A DNA stretch of 36,398 nucleotides, taken from assembly GCA_029245955.1 (NCBI GenBank), contig JAQWOH010000061.1, positions 1 to 36,398 of the forward strand, in the 5' to 3' direction. Made by a program: the position numbers and the translations under genes. The DNA is from Fuerstiella sp. GTDB taxonomy: Bacteria > Planctomycetota > Planctomycetia > Planctomycetales > Planctomycetaceae. The notes beneath the pieces were generated by a model that was not told the DNA's origin, ran no database searches, and saw nothing but the letters and a program-made list of their open reading frames with translations. Shown piece by piece: positions 36,126 through 36,398 of this stretch. The first letter of the stretch is position 1; every line of letters starts with the position of its first letter.

Positions 36126-36398
36126 AGCTCGCAATGATTTACGAACAACTGAAAATGCTTCCCGTCCTCGTGTTGCTCACAGCGACCATTGCTTCAGCCG
36201 CAGAGCCCGATCGCGCGGACGTCGTTGTCATCGGCGGTACGCCTGCCGGAGTCGCCTCGGCCATCGCTGCTGCCCGTGCCGATAAAACGGTGATTATCAT
36301 CGAGCAGGCACCTGGCCTCGGAGGAGTGCTTTCTTCGGGCGTGCTGAGACTGGATGACAAATACGTGGAATCGAACAGTGGAGTGATGGAGGAATTCC
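36122..36398 (+). CDS. Secreted FAD-dependent oxidoreductase, N-terminal part, cut by window edge
   Basis: The frame is open from ATG 36122 to the window end (92 codons); ATGs at 36134 and 36155 are alternatives, the last giving the most compact signal peptide (MLPVLVLLTATIASAAEP). Immediately after comes ADVVVIGGTPAGVASAIAAA then RADKTVIIIE, the Rossmann dinucleotide-binding start (GGTPAG in place of GxGxxG, as is usual in the FAD_oxidored family PF12831), followed by GGVLSSGVLRLDDKY. Planctomycete members are exported proteins thought to oxidise sugars or act in polysaccharide utilisation. The neighbouring DUF1080 gene belongs to the same kind of pathway, since 3-keto sugars are made by oxidoreductases. 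Confidence 0.85.
   Translation, partial: MKLAMIYEQLKMLPVLVLLTATIASAAEPDRADVVVIGGTPAGVASAIAAARADKTVIIIEQAPGLGGVLSSGVLRLDDKYVESNSGVMEEF

Overview
The window reads as chromosome of a heterotrophic member of the Planctomycetota. The evidence is the set of families present: a PSD1-type protein (planctomycete cytochrome-like, DUF1549, DUF1553), intact and decayed DUF1501 proteins, a DUF1559 prepilin-like protein, a DUF1080 protein, PPC-domain and PQQ-propeller secreted proteins, and a large secreted glycosidase with a planctomycete-style LExLExRxLxS N-terminal motif. Assignment below phylum is not attempted. No tRNA, rRNA or CRISPR array was found.

Layout. 1-592 is the 3' end of a sialate O-acetylesterase. 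593-1926 is non-coding, with a strong hairpin, a decayed sulfatase tail and an IS-end repeat. 1927-8066 is a three-gene + strand operon (PPC protein, PSD1 protein, DUF1501 protein). 8067-8955 holds a decayed transposase and its leader repeat. 8956-10615 carries a SpoIIAA-like protein, a cut membrane-protein start and a lipoprotein. 10678-12183 has another IS-end copy followed by an ACS-type MFS transporter. 12502-20249 (minus strand) is a carbohydrate-degradation run: a giant GH18+GH5 enzyme, then a pectate-lyase-like protein, then a BNR sialidase-like protein. 20250-24587 is mostly decayed: remnants of a DUF1553 and a DUF1501 gene flank one intact DUF1559 gene. 24588-27551 is a PQQ propeller with a methyltransferase-like insertion and a C-terminal malectin-like domain. 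27960-32150 is a four-gene operon joining a STAS-domain protein to a TrpXYZ-type ABC transporter. 32151-36398 has an IS-end copy, a secreted protein of unknown function, several gene fragments, a DUF1080 gene broken by two frameshifts, and the start of a secreted FAD-dependent oxidoreductase.

How the genes fit together. The recurring theme is capture and breakdown of complex, probably algal or sulfated/sialylated, polysaccharide: esterase, sulfatase remnants, GH18/GH5, pectate lyase, sialidase, sugar-acid-type MFS transporter, DUF1080 and FAD oxidoreductase. Overlaid on this is heavy turnover. At least seven gene remnants are visible, nearly all from families that are highly paralogous in planctomycetes.

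The two observations I consider most novel are these. First, a GH5 catalytic module appears to be nested inside a Calx-beta domain of a protein that also carries GH18 and two CBM2 modules. Second, a dispersed IS-end repeat keeps a hairpin through base changes, and every copy lies in the same orientation just upstream of a + strand gene. All calls are from reading the sequence; no search or alignment program was run.
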